Origin: Simmondsia chinensis
Lineage: Eukaryota > Streptophyta > Magnoliopsida > Caryophyllales > Simmondsiaceae
DNA length: 64,000 nucleotides
Direction: 5' to 3'
NCBI GenBank assembly: GCA_018398585.1
Contig: JAGTTD010000015.1
Location: 24,695,478 to 24,759,477 of the forward strand
The notes beneath the pieces are model-generated. The model made no database searches and was not told the origin of the DNA. It saw only the letters and a program-made list of their open reading frames with translations. The position numbers and the translations under genes were made by a program. How positions within the stretch are numbered: position 1 is the stretch's first letter; every line of letters starts with the position of its first letter. Shown here piece after piece: positions 1 through 11,563 of this stretch.

Positions 1-345
1 TATTCCATGAAGGTAATAGGGACACAGATAGGATGGCAGCATAAGGCTCTTCCCCTTAGGACTAGCATAATGGTGTCTACATGCAATTTCACTGGGCGTC
101 TTGTTACAATTCACTAGATCTTACTAACTTTGTTTAGTATTTCTTACGTTTTCCTTACCTTACAAAAAAATTGACAAATATATATTAATATAGTTTCAGC
201 TAAAATTTATGACAACAAGTTTATGTAAATTTGATTGTGGGACTATATTGCTACAATCTGAATTATATATTATACATGGAGAAATTCCTAGTTAAAAGTA
301 GGTTTATTTAATTTTTATTGCCTAGACATTCATCGAAATGATATA
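1..345. other. AT-rich sequence, no feature seen
   Basis: No reading frame, repeat pair or RNA gene could be supported here. It lies just outside the inverted-repeat element that begins near 348. Confidence 0.5.
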
Positions 346-347
346 AA

Positions 348-803
348 GGCCCTAGACCTTCGATTATTTTAGCACCTTAGGTTTTATATGTATTGATTAA
401 TAATTAGGTACCCTCTTTAGCGAAACCCAATATCGAAAACTAGAAAAGACAAAATTTCCCATGACAAAAGTGACGACGTATTAAAGCCTAACACTAACGT
501 TTGGCATTATGATTATTTTTTTGTTCCTGAAGAGAAAGAAATGCTGAATTTGAAGCATTTTCCAATAGAACAGTAGCATTTTTGATCCATTTGAAATAAT
601 CCCATGTCATCGTCTTTTTCAAGTCCTTAGTAAACTAACTCGTTGTCTTCTCTATATCATTAGGTTTCAACACGACGTCAGTTTTGTCATGGATAATTTT
701 GTCTTTTCAGTTTTTCAACTTTGGTTTTACCCGAGAGAGTACCTTATTATTAATACATATAAAACCTAAGGTATTAAAAAAATAAATCGAAAAGATTAAG
801 GGC
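348..803. mobile_element. MITE with about 150-bp terminal inverted repeats
   Basis: The two ends are inverted copies. GGCCCTAGACCTTCGATT at the left pairs with AATCGAAAAGATTAAGGGCC at the right. Further in, ACCTTAGGTTTTATATGTATT at 374 pairs with its complement near 752-772. The similarity continues for about 120 bp through a segment containing AAAAGACAAAATT and CATGACAAAA. There is no coding capacity. This is the architecture of a non-autonomous DNA transposon. The superfamily is not assigned because I see no clear target duplication, and exact ends are uncertain by a few bases. Confidence 0.65.
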
Positions 804-1496
804 CTTTTTATTATTTCCACAAATATCAAGATACTAAAAAATAAATAACCCTTTAGACGTACATAGACTAAATTGATGAATGTCCAATAAACAGTATGTA
901 ATAGACAAAGTATCTGTAATTTTTTTCAATAATTTGAATACAAGCCTAAGAAAGTAAAAAAGTGCATGGCAGGGCCTGAAGGAAACAATAAAAAACATGC
1001 AAGGGAGTAAGCTGCCCACAACCACAACTCTAAAAGAGAGCAGCCAATCAAAGGGCAAGGGCAATCCTAACACTAATGAGTAATGACACTATGATTAAAC
1101 ACCACAACAATGGAAAGGAGCTATCCTAACAAAAACTACCCTAATAATATACAAAAATTACCAGGCCACGAGGGGCCAAAACATCAATGGTAGGCCAAAA
1201 TATGACAACAGTGATTTACAAAAATGCTACGCCATAATAAAAGCCTTAGATACTTCAAAATGATACCTCTTCTTAAGGGATTCAGATATGAAACTGACTT
1301 CGACTTGGCTAGCTTCATCACAGCACGTCTTCGTGGGAACACAACATAATTTTCTTTTCTAACTCGTGCCTTTTTGCAAAAGCATGAGATCTTCAATGCT
1401 CACTTGCAAGTAATCCTCTTATGAAAATTTTTTTTAGTTCTTCTTGTTTATCTGTACTAACTGGTTTCACTGTGATAGAGTCATATGGTTTCACTG

Positions 1497-2043
1497 CGAA
1501 GTTGACGAGGATGTCAACAATCGGATTAAAGCGGGATGGCATAAATGGAGGATGGCCTCCACGGTACTTTGTGATAGAAAGTTCCCCTTGAAGTTAAAGG
1601 GAAAATACTATAAGACGGTAGTGAGGCTAGCCATGACGGATGGGGCGGAGTGCATGGCAATGAAACAACAACATACACAGAAGATGAAGGTGGCGGAGAT
1701 GCGAATGCTGCAGTGGATATGCGGACACACAAGGAAGGATAGGATCAAAAACGATGCCATAAAAGGCGAATTGGGCGTAGCCCCCATTGAAGTTAAATTG
1801 AGGGAGCAACATTTGAGGTAGTTCGGTCATGTTAGAAGGAGACCGATCACCGCTCCAATTAAGAGATGCGAACATCCCCATACTACACTAGATAGGAGAG
1901 GAAGAGGCAGGTCAAAGAAGAGATGGTTGGAGACGATCCGACAAGACCTCACCCACCTAAACCTTCGGGAAGAGATGGCCTTGAATAGGGCCCAGTTGAG
2001 GGCTAACATAGGAGTAACAGATGAACCAGTTGGAGTCGGGTAG
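1497..2043 (+). pseudogene. RTE LINE ORF, C-terminal remnant
   Basis: The translation carries the RTE C-terminal signature: WHKWRMAS, KGKYYKTVV, QKMKVAEMRMLQWICGHTRK, LGVAPIEVKLREQHLR and then FGHVRRRP. This part follows the RT domain. A stop at 1819-1821 falls exactly where a Trp is conserved in the other copies (RLRWFGHV), a TGG-to-TAG change. The frame otherwise continues to the natural stop at 2041-2043. It cannot make a functional enzyme because EN and RT are absent. Confidence 0.85.
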
Positions 2044-2323
2044 TCTAGCTTATTAGTGCTAGGCCTTGTCATACTCTTGCCTTCGTACTGGCTCTCATGA
2101 GCTGCTACTTGTCTACTTGTCATTTGATTTCTGCTTGATGTGACTTGCTTTGTGTTTGCTTGTTTTGCTCGCCCTATGTTTTGCCTTACTCATGCTTTAT
2201 TGTTCTCCTGCTGCCAGGTCATCATGCTTTATGTTACGGTACAGCTTCTTGGGTTAGGGGTCGTCAGAAATAGCCTCCCTCAAGGGTCGCCTCGGAGGGG
2301 GGAAGGCCACGTACATCTACCCT

Positions 2324-2349
2324 CCCCCCCCCCCCCCCCCCCCCCCCCC
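2324..2349. repeat. Poly(C) run, 26 bp
   Basis: An uninterrupted C homopolymer inside the 3' UTR of RTE-1. The same position in RTE-2 has only six C, so the run probably expanded after insertion. Confidence 0.9.
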
Positions 2350-2414
2350 GGACCCTGCTTTTGCGGGAGCCCTTGGAGGCACTGGGCTTGTTGTTATTGT
2401 TGTTGTAGAGTCAT

Positions 2415-3690
2415 CTCCACTGAAGCTCAGCCCACGTTTCTTACCCAACTCCCATGCTTCGTTAGCAAACACTAGATCATCATTAGTGAATTCTTCCTAG
2501 TCCTTCTTGACCCTTACCCTGTCGGTCCTCTTCTTATGTGATTTCTTCGTCTTGGGCTTTTTATGAGCCCTCTTTTCTCCAATAGAGTCGATTCTAATTC
2601 GAAAGCTTTCTTTGCTTGCTTTTTCTTCTCATGATTCTTAGATGTCCTATCCTTTTGAGGTGGCAATTTGTTGGAGACCATATGATATCCTCTTTTCTCG
2701 CCTGTTCTGCTTGATTCTTCTAATTGAAGAATATGGAGATTTTTTGAGAGTCATCCACACATTCCCCTTCCTCCTCATTTTTTCTTCAAGGGTAGTGGCA
2801 ATCTCTCTAGTACCATCCTTTAAGGGTTCACAACTAGGAGACTTGATTATAGGTTTTGAACCTGAGGCTCAAAACCTAGAGGACTAGAAGGATCACTTGT
2901 AGTTTATTCCACATAATTTGGAGTTTGCCAACATATATCACGGTCCATCTGGATTCTCCTTTGACTCAATTCTATTTCCCTTTGAATGTTTGAAAATCCA
3001 GGGTCCTGCATTTCTTCTCTTAACTCCTCGTAAGGCAGAGAAGCATGACAAGTCTCCACAGGAGCAATGTTGCCATCCCCACTAATGTAGATGTTTCCAC
3101 TCGCACCATGAGAGCCATTGGCCTCGTCCGAATTAAGTACACCATGCGCTTCTCTTTCCTTCAAAGTCGGTGCCCTAGGTGCCGAGCAAGGACTTCCTTG
3201 ATGTCTTTTATTAACATATGTCGGTTGAGGTTAGCTTGGCAAAGTAAGATGCATATTATCATTTCCTTAAGCCCCCTCAACTAAAGAGATTTCAAACTCT
3301 CTTACCCTATATGAAGACTTTTGTCTTCTAGAATACCATAAATGATTGTTCGGGTTGATTGTGTTTCAATGAAATCTCGCCCAATCAACTTCAATCTATT
3401 CCCTTCCAAGTCTATACCCAGTAACCACCCTAATAGTTTTCATGGCTTCATCCTTCGAACCAAATCGAACGAAACCAAACTTCAATCTTCTCCCTCTCCT
3501 TACCTTCCAAAGGACAAAGGCATCAACACGCAGACCTTGCTCTTTAAATAATTCTTTCAACCAAACATGACAAGTATATTCTAGAAGTCCATCAAACAAG
3601 CAATGTAAAAACTCCCTCATCATTACAAGACCCTCACCTAGCCCTCCCACACCAATTGCCATGTTCTTTAGTATGCTAAACAAATACTAA
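2415..3690 (-). pseudogene. L1 ORF1 remnant with RRM domain
   Basis: The N-terminal part (about 3683-3396) contains an RNP1-like segment, KFGFVRFGSKDEA, preceded by a stretch with VDAFVLWKVRRGRR. This is the pattern of an RNA-recognition motif in plant L1 ORF1 proteins, which coat the LINE RNA. A charged linker (3164-2904) and a lysine-rich segment (about 2640-2500) follow. Near 2460-2415 is ANEAWELGKKRGLSFSGDDS, which resembles the usual C-terminal end of these ORF1 proteins. Several stops and frame changes break the frame. The last codons lie on the far side of the RTE-1 insertion, at 1475-1400. Confidence 0.55.
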
Positions 3691-4239
3691 AATATAGACT
3701 GCCCGAGAAGGGACAAATCATGACCAAACCTAACTATTAAAACCAAGATCAGATCAGGGAGTGAAATACCTTAAAAATGTTGCTAGGTGCTAAAATTGAA
3801 ACTTCATTAGCTCAATGGTGACTGGAAAATCATGCAGAGTGAGAATCAATGATTGTGATCACCAGAGTTGCTAGGAGTGAAAGGGAGGCAGTCTGGGGTG
3901 GAAGATAGCTAAGTATTATATGGTAAGGCGTTTCAAAGCTTTTGGGTTTTTGAAATGGTGGAGGGAATCAGAAATCAGTCCAGGTTGAAAGTGGTGGTGA
4001 CCAAGGACGACGAATTTCAAAGGGAGGTCGACGGCTAGGGTTTTTGGCTGGCAGGGAAGGACGACAGCTAGGGTGGTCAATGGTTAGGATTTATCAATGA
4101 CTAGGGAGGTCGAGGATGACAACTAAGGAGGTTAAAGTCTAGAGTTTTTTGAGCTTGGGGTGTGCGGTGGGCTGGGGTGAAAATTAAATGAGGGTTTGAT
4201 GATCGTAACCCTTTCTCTTAATAAGTACAAGGTTTGGAT

Positions 4240-5806
4240 AGATTTGCAAAAAGTGGCCAACCTAAGAGATAAGATACAAGAGATAAAAGATAATCACAAC
4301 AATATACAATCATAACAACTTAAGATATGAAACAATTGTCATTGCCCTCCAGATGAAGAGATAGACATCTTCTCAAGATCTTGTTGTTAAATCTTCGATA
4401 AGAATGAAGATTGAGCTGACATTAAAGAAGAATTACCTTTGTTAGCCCCCTACAATCTTGGTGGTGGGTAACCAACATTGAGATTGGAGCGGAAAAGTTA
4501 AAAGCACTTGGATGATAACACTTTTGTGAGAATATGCAATTTTCTAATTAGAAGAAACATGGACCACATGAAGGTTACCACATTCCACTTTTTCACGAAC
4601 AACATGATAATCAGTAGAAATGTCATTTGTCTTTATATGAAACACCGAATCAACATTCATAAAATCTGCACTAATATTGTCACATACAAGAAGAGGACTT
4701 TAAGGAAGAGCAATGGAGCTCCCCAAGAATCTGTTGAATCTAGATGACTTGAACAATAGCAATGCCTAGACCTTAATATTCTACTTTACTATTAGAGCGA
4801 GCAACAACACTTTGCTTGTGAGAAGACCAACTAATTAAGCTGCCTCTAAGTAAGATACAACAATTTGTGGATTGGTGAAAATCTAGATCATTAGCTAAAT
4901 CAATGTCTAAGTATTTGAACATAATAAAGAATACGCTAAAGAACTTCCCAATGTACTTGTGTAGGAAAGGACACAAAATGATAAACCCGGTTGACCCAAA
5001 AGAAATTTCAGGCTATATGATGGTTGCATATTGAAGAGCGCCGACTATGCTGCGATACAAGGTTAGGTCACCAATGGGCTTGCCTAGTCAAGAAAGGTAG
5101 AAAAGTTGCTTCAATTGGAGTAGAAACAAGCTTATCTCCAAAATATGTAAGAAAATATCAATGGTATACTTTGTCTCAAATGGAAAAAACCAGCCAAAGT
5201 CTGTTGTACTTGATGGCCCAAAAAATAATCAGAGGGCCTAAGTCGTTCAAAGAGAACATAGTAGATAAGCTGGTCACAAAATCATCAAGAAATTCCTTCT
5301 CGCTGTCTATTAGAACCGAAAACATAAATAAGAATGCAAGTTAACTGAGGTCCATCCTATCAAAAAACTCGAGAAGAATTAGAATAGCAATCACAAAATT
5401 GTGTTGAAGTAAGAAGTCCTTAAGCTTGGGAAACCAAGCACGATGTAGTTGGCTCAACCCATATAAAGCTTGGTTGAGCAAAATCACATAGTCAGGATGA
5501 TATGACTCATGATAACAAGGTAACTGATGCATAAATATAGTCTCAGCAGGATCACCGTTTATAAAAATATTATTTACATCAAATTGACAGGTGGACTAGC
5601 CAAAGGAGGCCACAAGGGATAGTACAAATGGGATAATGGTAGGTTTGACCACCAAGCTGATTGTTTCAAAACATCAATACTCTCTTCTTGATTATTTGGA
5701 ATAAGATGTGCTTTGTAACACTCAATAGACTCGTCCACACATTTTTTTTTTATTTCAATACATCCATTTATAACCCATGATATTGACACTCGGGGGAGGG
5801 GGCACT
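4240..5806 (-). mobile_element. Copia-A, 3' half (RT, RNase H, LTR remnant)
   Basis: The minus strand carries copia RT from 5806 to about 5340, then RNase H at about 4990-4510, then an LTR-like segment near 4340-4240. The element is cut at 5806 by the Angela-like insertion and resumes at 17341 in the same orientation. Both the RT reading and the 5-bp target duplication support the join. Most of this half is riddled with stops and frameshifts. The 3' LTR is incomplete, probably because the L1 lies against it. Confidence 0.75.
4510..5806 (-). pseudogene. Copia-A RT / RNase H remnant
   Basis: The frames carry recognisable copia blocks. DESIECYKAHL near 5710 corresponds to the RT region before the catalytic core. 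NQALYGLSQLHRAWF at about 5490-5430 is the ALYGLKQAPRAW block. SLISWSSHKQSVVARSNSKVEY at about 4840-4773 is the RNase H block. A downstream stretch with CDNISA and VFHIKT (about 4680-4600) is the RNase H C-terminal part. The frame shifts several times and no YVDD box is readable, so this is a dead Pol. The first residues of this RT block continue from the integrase/RT linker at 17341-17740. Confidence 0.75.
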
Positions 5807-6667
5807 TGTTGGGAACATATTTCTAAAATATTTCTTAGAGTGGGCGTAGCGAAAAAATTAGGCCCGACCTAATTAAACTATTTAATTAGATATAGATCTT
5901 ACGGTAATAGGTTCATAATATGACATACAAAAATATCGAATAAAATAAGTATAAACATAGTATGTAGAATAAACAAAATAAAGAAAAAATAAATTAAATA
6001 TCAAATACTTAATTTATACATACCTGAAGCGTGAATCCCAATCTGACTTGAAGATCTGAATTTAGAAGAAGAATTATTGACACCTCAAGGTCTTCTTCAC
6101 AATAACCTCCTCTAGCACCGAGAGTGTGAGCTCTCATAATATTTATTTTAGAAAAAAATTTGGAACTAAATTTTTTCTTTAATCTTCCCGAGAAATAATT
6201 TTTTAGAAAAATTATGCTAAACAATAATTTAGAAAACCCGTAAAACAATTTTAGGGTTTTTGTCGTGGGAGAAAACCTGTATCCAAAACATTAAAAATCC
6301 TACTTTACTTCACGGCAAAACACTCTTTTTTATAGCAAAGAAACATCTTATTTTTGTTTTTTAAACGCACCACGTGGTGCAAGAGGATTCGTTCGTGATG
6401 AATGCCATGGATAGCTACCCCGCCTCTCATGACGCGACACGTGTCGCCGTGATTGGCTCTGAGTAGATGGTGTGGATTGTGTGTCTGTTTACATGCGGCT
6501 TTCCCTTTTTTTTGTTTAAACCATGATATAATTTATCATATTAAGTATTCATCTCACGCATATCTGTTTAGCATAAAACTTTATTTAGCTCATAAATTTA
6601 TTTTTTAAATATTTTCAAACAATGCTTTTAGTTAAGGCTTGTGAAAAAACCTCAGGGATAATCTAAT

Positions 6668-7311
6668 GTGGCAAGATCTAGTGTTGTGCCTAATTTCACT
6701 ATTAATTGTGCAGTGGAGGGAGAGAGAGAGAAGGGGGGGGGGGGGGGGGGGGGTTGACAAGAAGTGAGACTTTTTTTAATTTTAAAAATTAGAGAGGGTG
6801 ATATTATGTAAAAAAATTTAATATATTTTAATATTATATAAATAATTAATATTATGTAATAATTTTAATATATAAATTTATTTATTTGACTATTTTTTTT
6901 AGGTACTTGTTAAATTTTTGTTATAAAGATTGAAATCACTTGTTATATTCTCGTTATTATTCACCATCTTAACATATTTTACGTAAAATTGGGTCCAATT
7001 TTATATAAAATATGCTAAGATAATGGATAATGATGAGGATATAACAAGTGATTTTGATATTTTTAACAAAAATTTAACAAGTATCTAAATAATAAATAGT
7101 CAAATAAATAAAATTTTTAAATATTTTAATTTATATATTAAATTTATTTTATATAATATAATTTAAATAATTTTTCTCACTTACCCCTCACCCCCACTAA
7201 TTTTCAAAATTAAAAAAACTCTCACTTCCCCTCACCCCTTTCATCTCTCTTTTTCTTTCCCTCCACTGCATAATTGGCAGTGAAATTAGACACAGCACTG
7301 GATCTTATCCC
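6668..7311. mobile_element. Mutator-type MITE in the 3' LTR
   Basis: A foldback element. The left end has AAGATCTAGTGTTGTGCCTA then TTTCAC; the right end has GTGAAATTAGACACAGCACTGG then ATCTTATC, its inverted copy. The inverted similarity continues deep into the AT-rich interior through a CCTCCACTGCA / TGCAGTGGAGG pair and a long central palindromic stretch. The other LTR lacks it and shows the empty site. TAATCTAAT (6659-6667) and TAGTCTAAC (7312-7320) form a diverged 9-bp target duplication, the length expected for Mutator-like elements. The family assignment is inference. Confidence 0.7.
6733..6753. repeat. Poly(G) run, 21 bp
   Basis: A G homopolymer next to (GA)n inside the MITE arm. The opposite arm has only short C runs, so the tract expanded in one arm only. 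Confidence 0.9.
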
Positions 7312-8297
7312 TAGTCTAACACTAGCTTCAAATGCGTTAAATCTGATTATTATCTCATGATAACAATTGATTCTCATTTAGGAAAACTTAGTTTCACTAA
7401 ATAAGTTTTACTGCAGTTTATAATTAAATATATTCATTCAAAAATTTCCCAAATAACTTTTGCTATGATGATTAACCCTCTATTAGATACCGTGAGCAAA
7501 AATAACTTTAATTACTATTGTTATTTTCTCACATCTCTCATCATAGTTCCCGACTGTCCCTTCATGAACAATTCAATAATACAGAAATAATTTTCATATT
7601 AATTTCAAATGTCAAACATATAGAGTACTTTGGCCAAAATTTTTTGAATCTATTTATATGCTTGTGAATCAACTAAGACGATATTTTTATCTCATTATAG
7701 ACTATAAATTCCATGTAAAAAGCCTATTCCTACTACACTTCATGCCATTACCTAACACACGTAAGATTCAAGTCAATGCACTTTGAATTAATCCTTTTTG
7801 CACATCAAAGCAAAGACCAATCTATATACTAGTTCAAATTGTTTCCTGGATTTAGAGTTATCGTCTTATAGAATTAATTATTTCTGATAGCAGTTAAGAA
7901 ATAAATAATTCAGGTGATTTTGCTCAGTGCTCCAATCTTATTGATAACACCAACATAATACTCTTGGATCCATGTCCATATAACCAAGACAAGTCATTAA
8001 AAGTATTATATTATAGTTTTATCAAACAAGTTATCTAAATTTATCACCTACTATGAACATACTTTGACAATATATCCGTAGTTTGATCTATGTCAATCTG
8101 TGGTTCAATCTTATTAATCACTTATACCAAACCTGATATGTCATCTTAAACTACGTCTATCTCGTGGAACATTTTAGAAAATAATCACACACATATTTGA
8201 CTCGTAAAATATAATATGACAATAAATAAATAAAATAATATTATTTATTAATATTTAAAACTAACTAATTGAGTTTTCTAAGACACCAATTCCAACA

Positions 8298-8308
8298 ATC
8301 TCTCATTT
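8298..8308 (-). other. Polypurine tract of Angela-like copia
   Basis: On the minus strand AAATGAGAGAT directly precedes the TGTTGGAATTGG start of the 3' LTR. This is the copia-type plus-strand priming site. Confidence 0.75.
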
Positions 8309-8632
8309 GTCCTAAACCAAATTAGCCCTGTATTGCATAAATATCCTATATGGATCTGTCAACTCTTTAACTATAAATTTTAACCAATACTGATCTTTCA
8401 TTGTCCCACTCTTTTGCTTACATCTATAAGGAACCTTTTGAGTCAAGTCATCTACTTAAAAACTTTAAAAGTTGTCAAGTACCTAACTTCCATAATGAAA
8501 TAAGCAATATAAGATTGCTTCATTCTTGACCATTTAGTGACTCCCATTGAAAAGGCAAACACGGGTTTCAGACCTCTAACATCTAAACTCCCTTTTAGAA
8601 CAAACAATCCATGACAAACTCACATTCGATAA

Positions 8633-8656
8633 TTTTTTTTTTTTTTTTTTTTTTTT
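8633..8656. repeat. Poly(T) run, 24 bp
   Basis: A T homopolymer in the decayed region between the copia polypurine tract and RT. I see no sequence beside it that would mark it as a retroposon tail. Confidence 0.85.
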
Positions 8657-8829
8657 GGAATCTCACATAAGCTTGATCATGAGAATATAGTGTGCTCATC
8701 TTAGGTCTTTCACTTTTTAACTGACTAGACAATTAAATCTTAACAGCTCATAACAATTCTACACCATTCTTAATGAGTAGAATGTTATCCATATGCAACA
8801 TTTAAAAAGTCTCTTCTTTCTTGTTAAGT

Positions 8830-9490
8830 CAGTTGAACGTTGATGGTTCACTAACCATTGATTCAAACCCCTAGGACTTGACTTCATGTCATCGAATATA
8901 TTATTCAATAAATAAGATGTTTATTTAAGTTTACAAATAGAGTTTTTTGGTTTGCATACTACGTGCTCCTCACTCTTGGCAACAAACTTGTTTGGTTGTA
9001 CCATATATATAACCCTTCCAATATGACCATTTAAAAAATGTCATCTTGACTTCCATTTCCTGTACCTCGTCATATGAAATACAAGGGACGAGAGTATGGA
9101 CTTAAGTATGACATCTAGCTAAAAGGTTTCGTCAAAGACAATTCTTCCATCAGGGTATAACCCACTGCCATCAATCTAGCCTAGAAGGTCTTAATCTTCT
9201 CGTCTACTCAACTTTATATTCTCGTAGATCCATTCAGATCCAATCTAATGGACTTGATGTCTTTTGATGCCTTTGCAAGTTCCCAGACTTAGTTAAAATA
9301 AAATTAATTTAACTTAACTTTTATTGCCCTGACCAATTGGTCTGCATCTTTATAATTAAGAATTTCATTGTAGTCTATAGGATCAAATTCACTATCATGC
9401 TTAACCTTTAAGACTGAAGACATGAATCCGTTAGGTGACCCTGACCGTCCTCCCACTACATCAAAGCTCTCACATACTTTGTGTGACAAT
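8830..9490 (-). pseudogene. Angela-like copia RT remnant
   Basis: The minus-strand frames contain DPIDYNEILNYKDADQLVRA near 9390-9320, the copia motif where RT begins (DPxxYxEAMxxxDxxxWxxAM). KARL- and GYT-like pieces follow. EVKMTFFKWSY near 9060 is a decayed version of the MDVKTAFLNG block. All parts are broken by stops and frameshifts, and the YVDD box is not readable. The family reading is supported by motif order and by the integrase remnant just upstream. Confidence 0.6.
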
Positions 9491-10060
9491 AACCTGGTTG
9501 AAGATATATCTAATATATCATATACACTATAAATCTTATCAAGCTGTAGAGATACAATATCTCATATTGTCAATTCATCCAACACAAGCTATCTGTTGTA
9601 CTTTCAGAACACTTTATATAACCTCTTACATAAGAAACATTTTGATATATAGATATGACTCATCATATGAATCTTGCCATATTTAATAATACATTATTGA
9701 TTCTTTTTACAACACTTTGTAGTAAGGAAAAATAAGAATTCCCTTGAAGTCACCACTTCAATCAAAATGACTTGATATAATTACCTAACTGATCCCAACT
9801 TTAGTCTTTAACTCCGTGAACCTTTCAAAAGATTCAAGACTTTAGTCATCATAGGTGTATTTATACATCAATTAAATGAGTAGTCATTTATAAACATTTT
9901 ATGAAATACTCATCACTTCCGTTCACTTGAGCTTTTAGCAGTCCATAAACATTTTATGAACAAGTTCTAGCACCTTAATGATTCTACAGCCTTTACTGTT
10001 AAAGACTCTTTTAGTTATCGTTAATTCGAACATGATTCAAATACTGGTTATCGTTTTAGT
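9491..10060 (-). pseudogene. Angela-like copia integrase remnant
   Basis: Fragments match copia integrase in the right order. KVLELVH, near 9980, corresponds to the segment before the first catalytic Asp. ESFERFTELKTKVG, near 9830, is the ESFxxFKxFKxxVE block. LLNMAR, near 9680, is the segment after the catalytic Glu. The D,D,E residues themselves are lost or frameshifted. Confidence 0.5.
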
Positions 10061-10875
10061 ACTTAATGATTGCACAAATCAAACTACTTTTTGAATCCTA
10101 TTAGATTAATGTGACCTGAGATCAAGTACTACTTAAAAGTGGTATGGACTTCAGAAAATTCTTCTTTTATATGATTATACAGCTTAGCTTCTATTAGACA
10201 AATAAATTATCATTAACATAGTTCTAATTAAGATAAGTCAACTACCTAAAAATGTACCTTTTAAATAAATATTTTTTTAATATAACTATCAATCTATTTT
10301 TTTGAAAAATAACTAAAAAACTAGTTAAAAACAAATAGTGGGTAGAAATCAAATTTCTATAGTATATTAAGATATCTTGGCAACAATAGTATTTAAGTAC
10401 CTAGGCAATGCCTTTTAAATATTAACGTTCAGTGCTATTTTAAAAGTGACAAAATTATTTGACTCATATTTTACTTTACCCATATTTTTTTGAATTAAAA
10501 TGCTATGAATCCGAGATACAACTATTTAAGTTCTCCTGAGTTCTCGTGGAGAGAAACCCTAAGGCCGCCTGCCTTCTCCCTCACTCCAGCCCGGGTTCCA
10601 TCCGGTGCCATTTGCCTTTCCCCCCTCTCTGGCTCACCAAAAACCTAGCCATCACTCCACAGTTCAGTTTCTCCAAACCATTTTCCCCGTGCTCCCATCT
10701 TTTACCTTCCACCTTCCTCTCTCCCCATCAACCCCCGGTCCGGATTCCAACCGTTGCCGGCTATTATTCAACGTTTCTGGCCCACCATTTCTCAGCCAGT
10801 ACCTTACACTTCATTAACCCTCAATTGCATCACCCTCTCTCCCCTTCCACCACACTCTTCCCTCATCAACACCAA

Positions 10876-10916
10876 CCCCCCCCCCCCCCCCCCCCCCCCC
10901 CACCCCCCCCCCCCCC
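10876..10916. repeat. Poly(C) tract, 26 C + A + 14 C
   Basis: Lies in the leader of the L1 derivative and is interrupted by a single A at 10902. It produces the proline-rich translations seen in this region, which are not evidence of a gene. Confidence 0.9.
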
Positions 10917-11104
10917 TCTCTTCTTTTTTCCTGAGTCTTTTAAGTGTCTAGATTTCATCACTCTTATTTTGGATATGAAATCCCCATATTTCTTGCAATT
11001 TGTCCCCCTCTCCGTATGTGGGTTGCACCCCATCCATTTTGTCTCTCTCTAACTCCAACCCTAAAGAAGAGACACGACCTACTTAACAGGAGGAAAGATG
11101 GGTC

Positions 11105-11563
11105 ATGGCCTCATCTCAAACCTCCAAAATTCTTCATTTCCATACTCATACTTGCTCCCCTAAGCCAAAACAACCAAAAAGTCAAATGGATAAGGAACAC
11201 CTGACAGTGCACCAGATCGCCGATCTCCTTCAGGAAGACCTAGATACAATGGAACTTGAGGAGGATGAAAGTTTCAACCAAAAGCTGAAGGAATACACCC
11301 TAGAAGACAAAATCCTTGCTCAGAAGACCATTAAAATGGGTTCGACAAGGGCCATCCCCGGAAAAGTGTGGCAAATTAAAGGAGGTCTTGCGCTGTGGTG
11401 GACCTCGGAGGTCTCATTCAATTTTTCTTCTATTTCAAATAGCCTTTTCAAGACCGAGGTTGAGGTCTTTGGTTCGGGGAAGAAATGGCACCACATCTTC
11501 GTTTCTGTTATTTCATTTAGGCACCAAAGAGCTCGGTTTTGGCGTGAATGTGCTCGTTTCTGA
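11105..11563 (+). pseudogene. L1 ORF1 start (DUF4283-like), truncated
   Basis: The 152-residue frame starts at ATG 11105, with a further Met at 11186 (MDKEHLTVHQIADLL). Residues from about 70 on include ILAQKTIKMGSTRAI followed by VWQIKGGLAL. This matches the start of the plant L1 ORF1 domain DUF4283, in which a small residue, a conserved Trp and KGG or similar follow a 'gk.l..r' segment. The domain breaks off after about 50 residues and no zinc knuckle follows, so the deletion junction lies near 11450-11560. The normal role would be nucleic-acid binding in the LINE RNP. The remaining frame is unlikely to work. Confidence 0.5.

Larger units (their letters stand above)
1485..2405 (+). mobile_element. 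5'-truncated RTE LINE (RTE-1)
   Basis: Only the C-terminal end of the ORF and the 3' UTR are present, and the element ends in TTGTTGTTATTGTTGTTG, the short-repeat tail used by plant RTE LINEs in place of poly(A). TAGAGTCAT occurs at 1476-1484 and again at 2406-2414, giving a 9-bp target-site duplication. The 5' truncation is the usual outcome of target-primed reverse transcription. The 3' UTR contains a run of 26 C. The insertion interrupts the minus-strand L1 ORF1. Confidence 0.85.
920..4235 (-). mobile_element. Degenerate L1-type LINE (split by RTE-1)
   Basis: Read on the minus strand this runs from a C-rich leader (about 4235-3690), through an ORF1 with an RNA-recognition motif, to a 3' region that reaches an A-rich end near 920. 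RRM-type ORF1 proteins are typical of a plant L1 group. ORF1 is interrupted by RTE-1 at 1485-2405. Removing RTE-1 together with one copy of its 9-bp target duplication (TAGAGTCAT) lets the ORF1 frame resume and reach a stop at 1400-1402. The endonuclease and RT that should follow are missing or unrecognisable, so the element is internally truncated. The outer limits are approximate. Confidence 0.55.
5807..8297 (-). repeat. 3' LTR of Angela-like copia
   Basis: Matches 14910-17335 along its length, apart from the MITE at 6668-7311. On the minus strand it begins TGTTGGAATTGGTGTC and ends TATGTTCCCAACA. It is the downstream LTR because the purine tract adjoins its right edge. Confidence 0.88.

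Noticed and set aside
2140..2475. 111-residue frame with a proline run
   Set aside because: It crosses the RTE-1 3' UTR and the 26-C run; the prolines come from the homopolymer.
10546..11052. 168-residue proline-rich frame
   Set aside because: C-rich L1 leader with a poly(C) tract. No domain and no codon structure.
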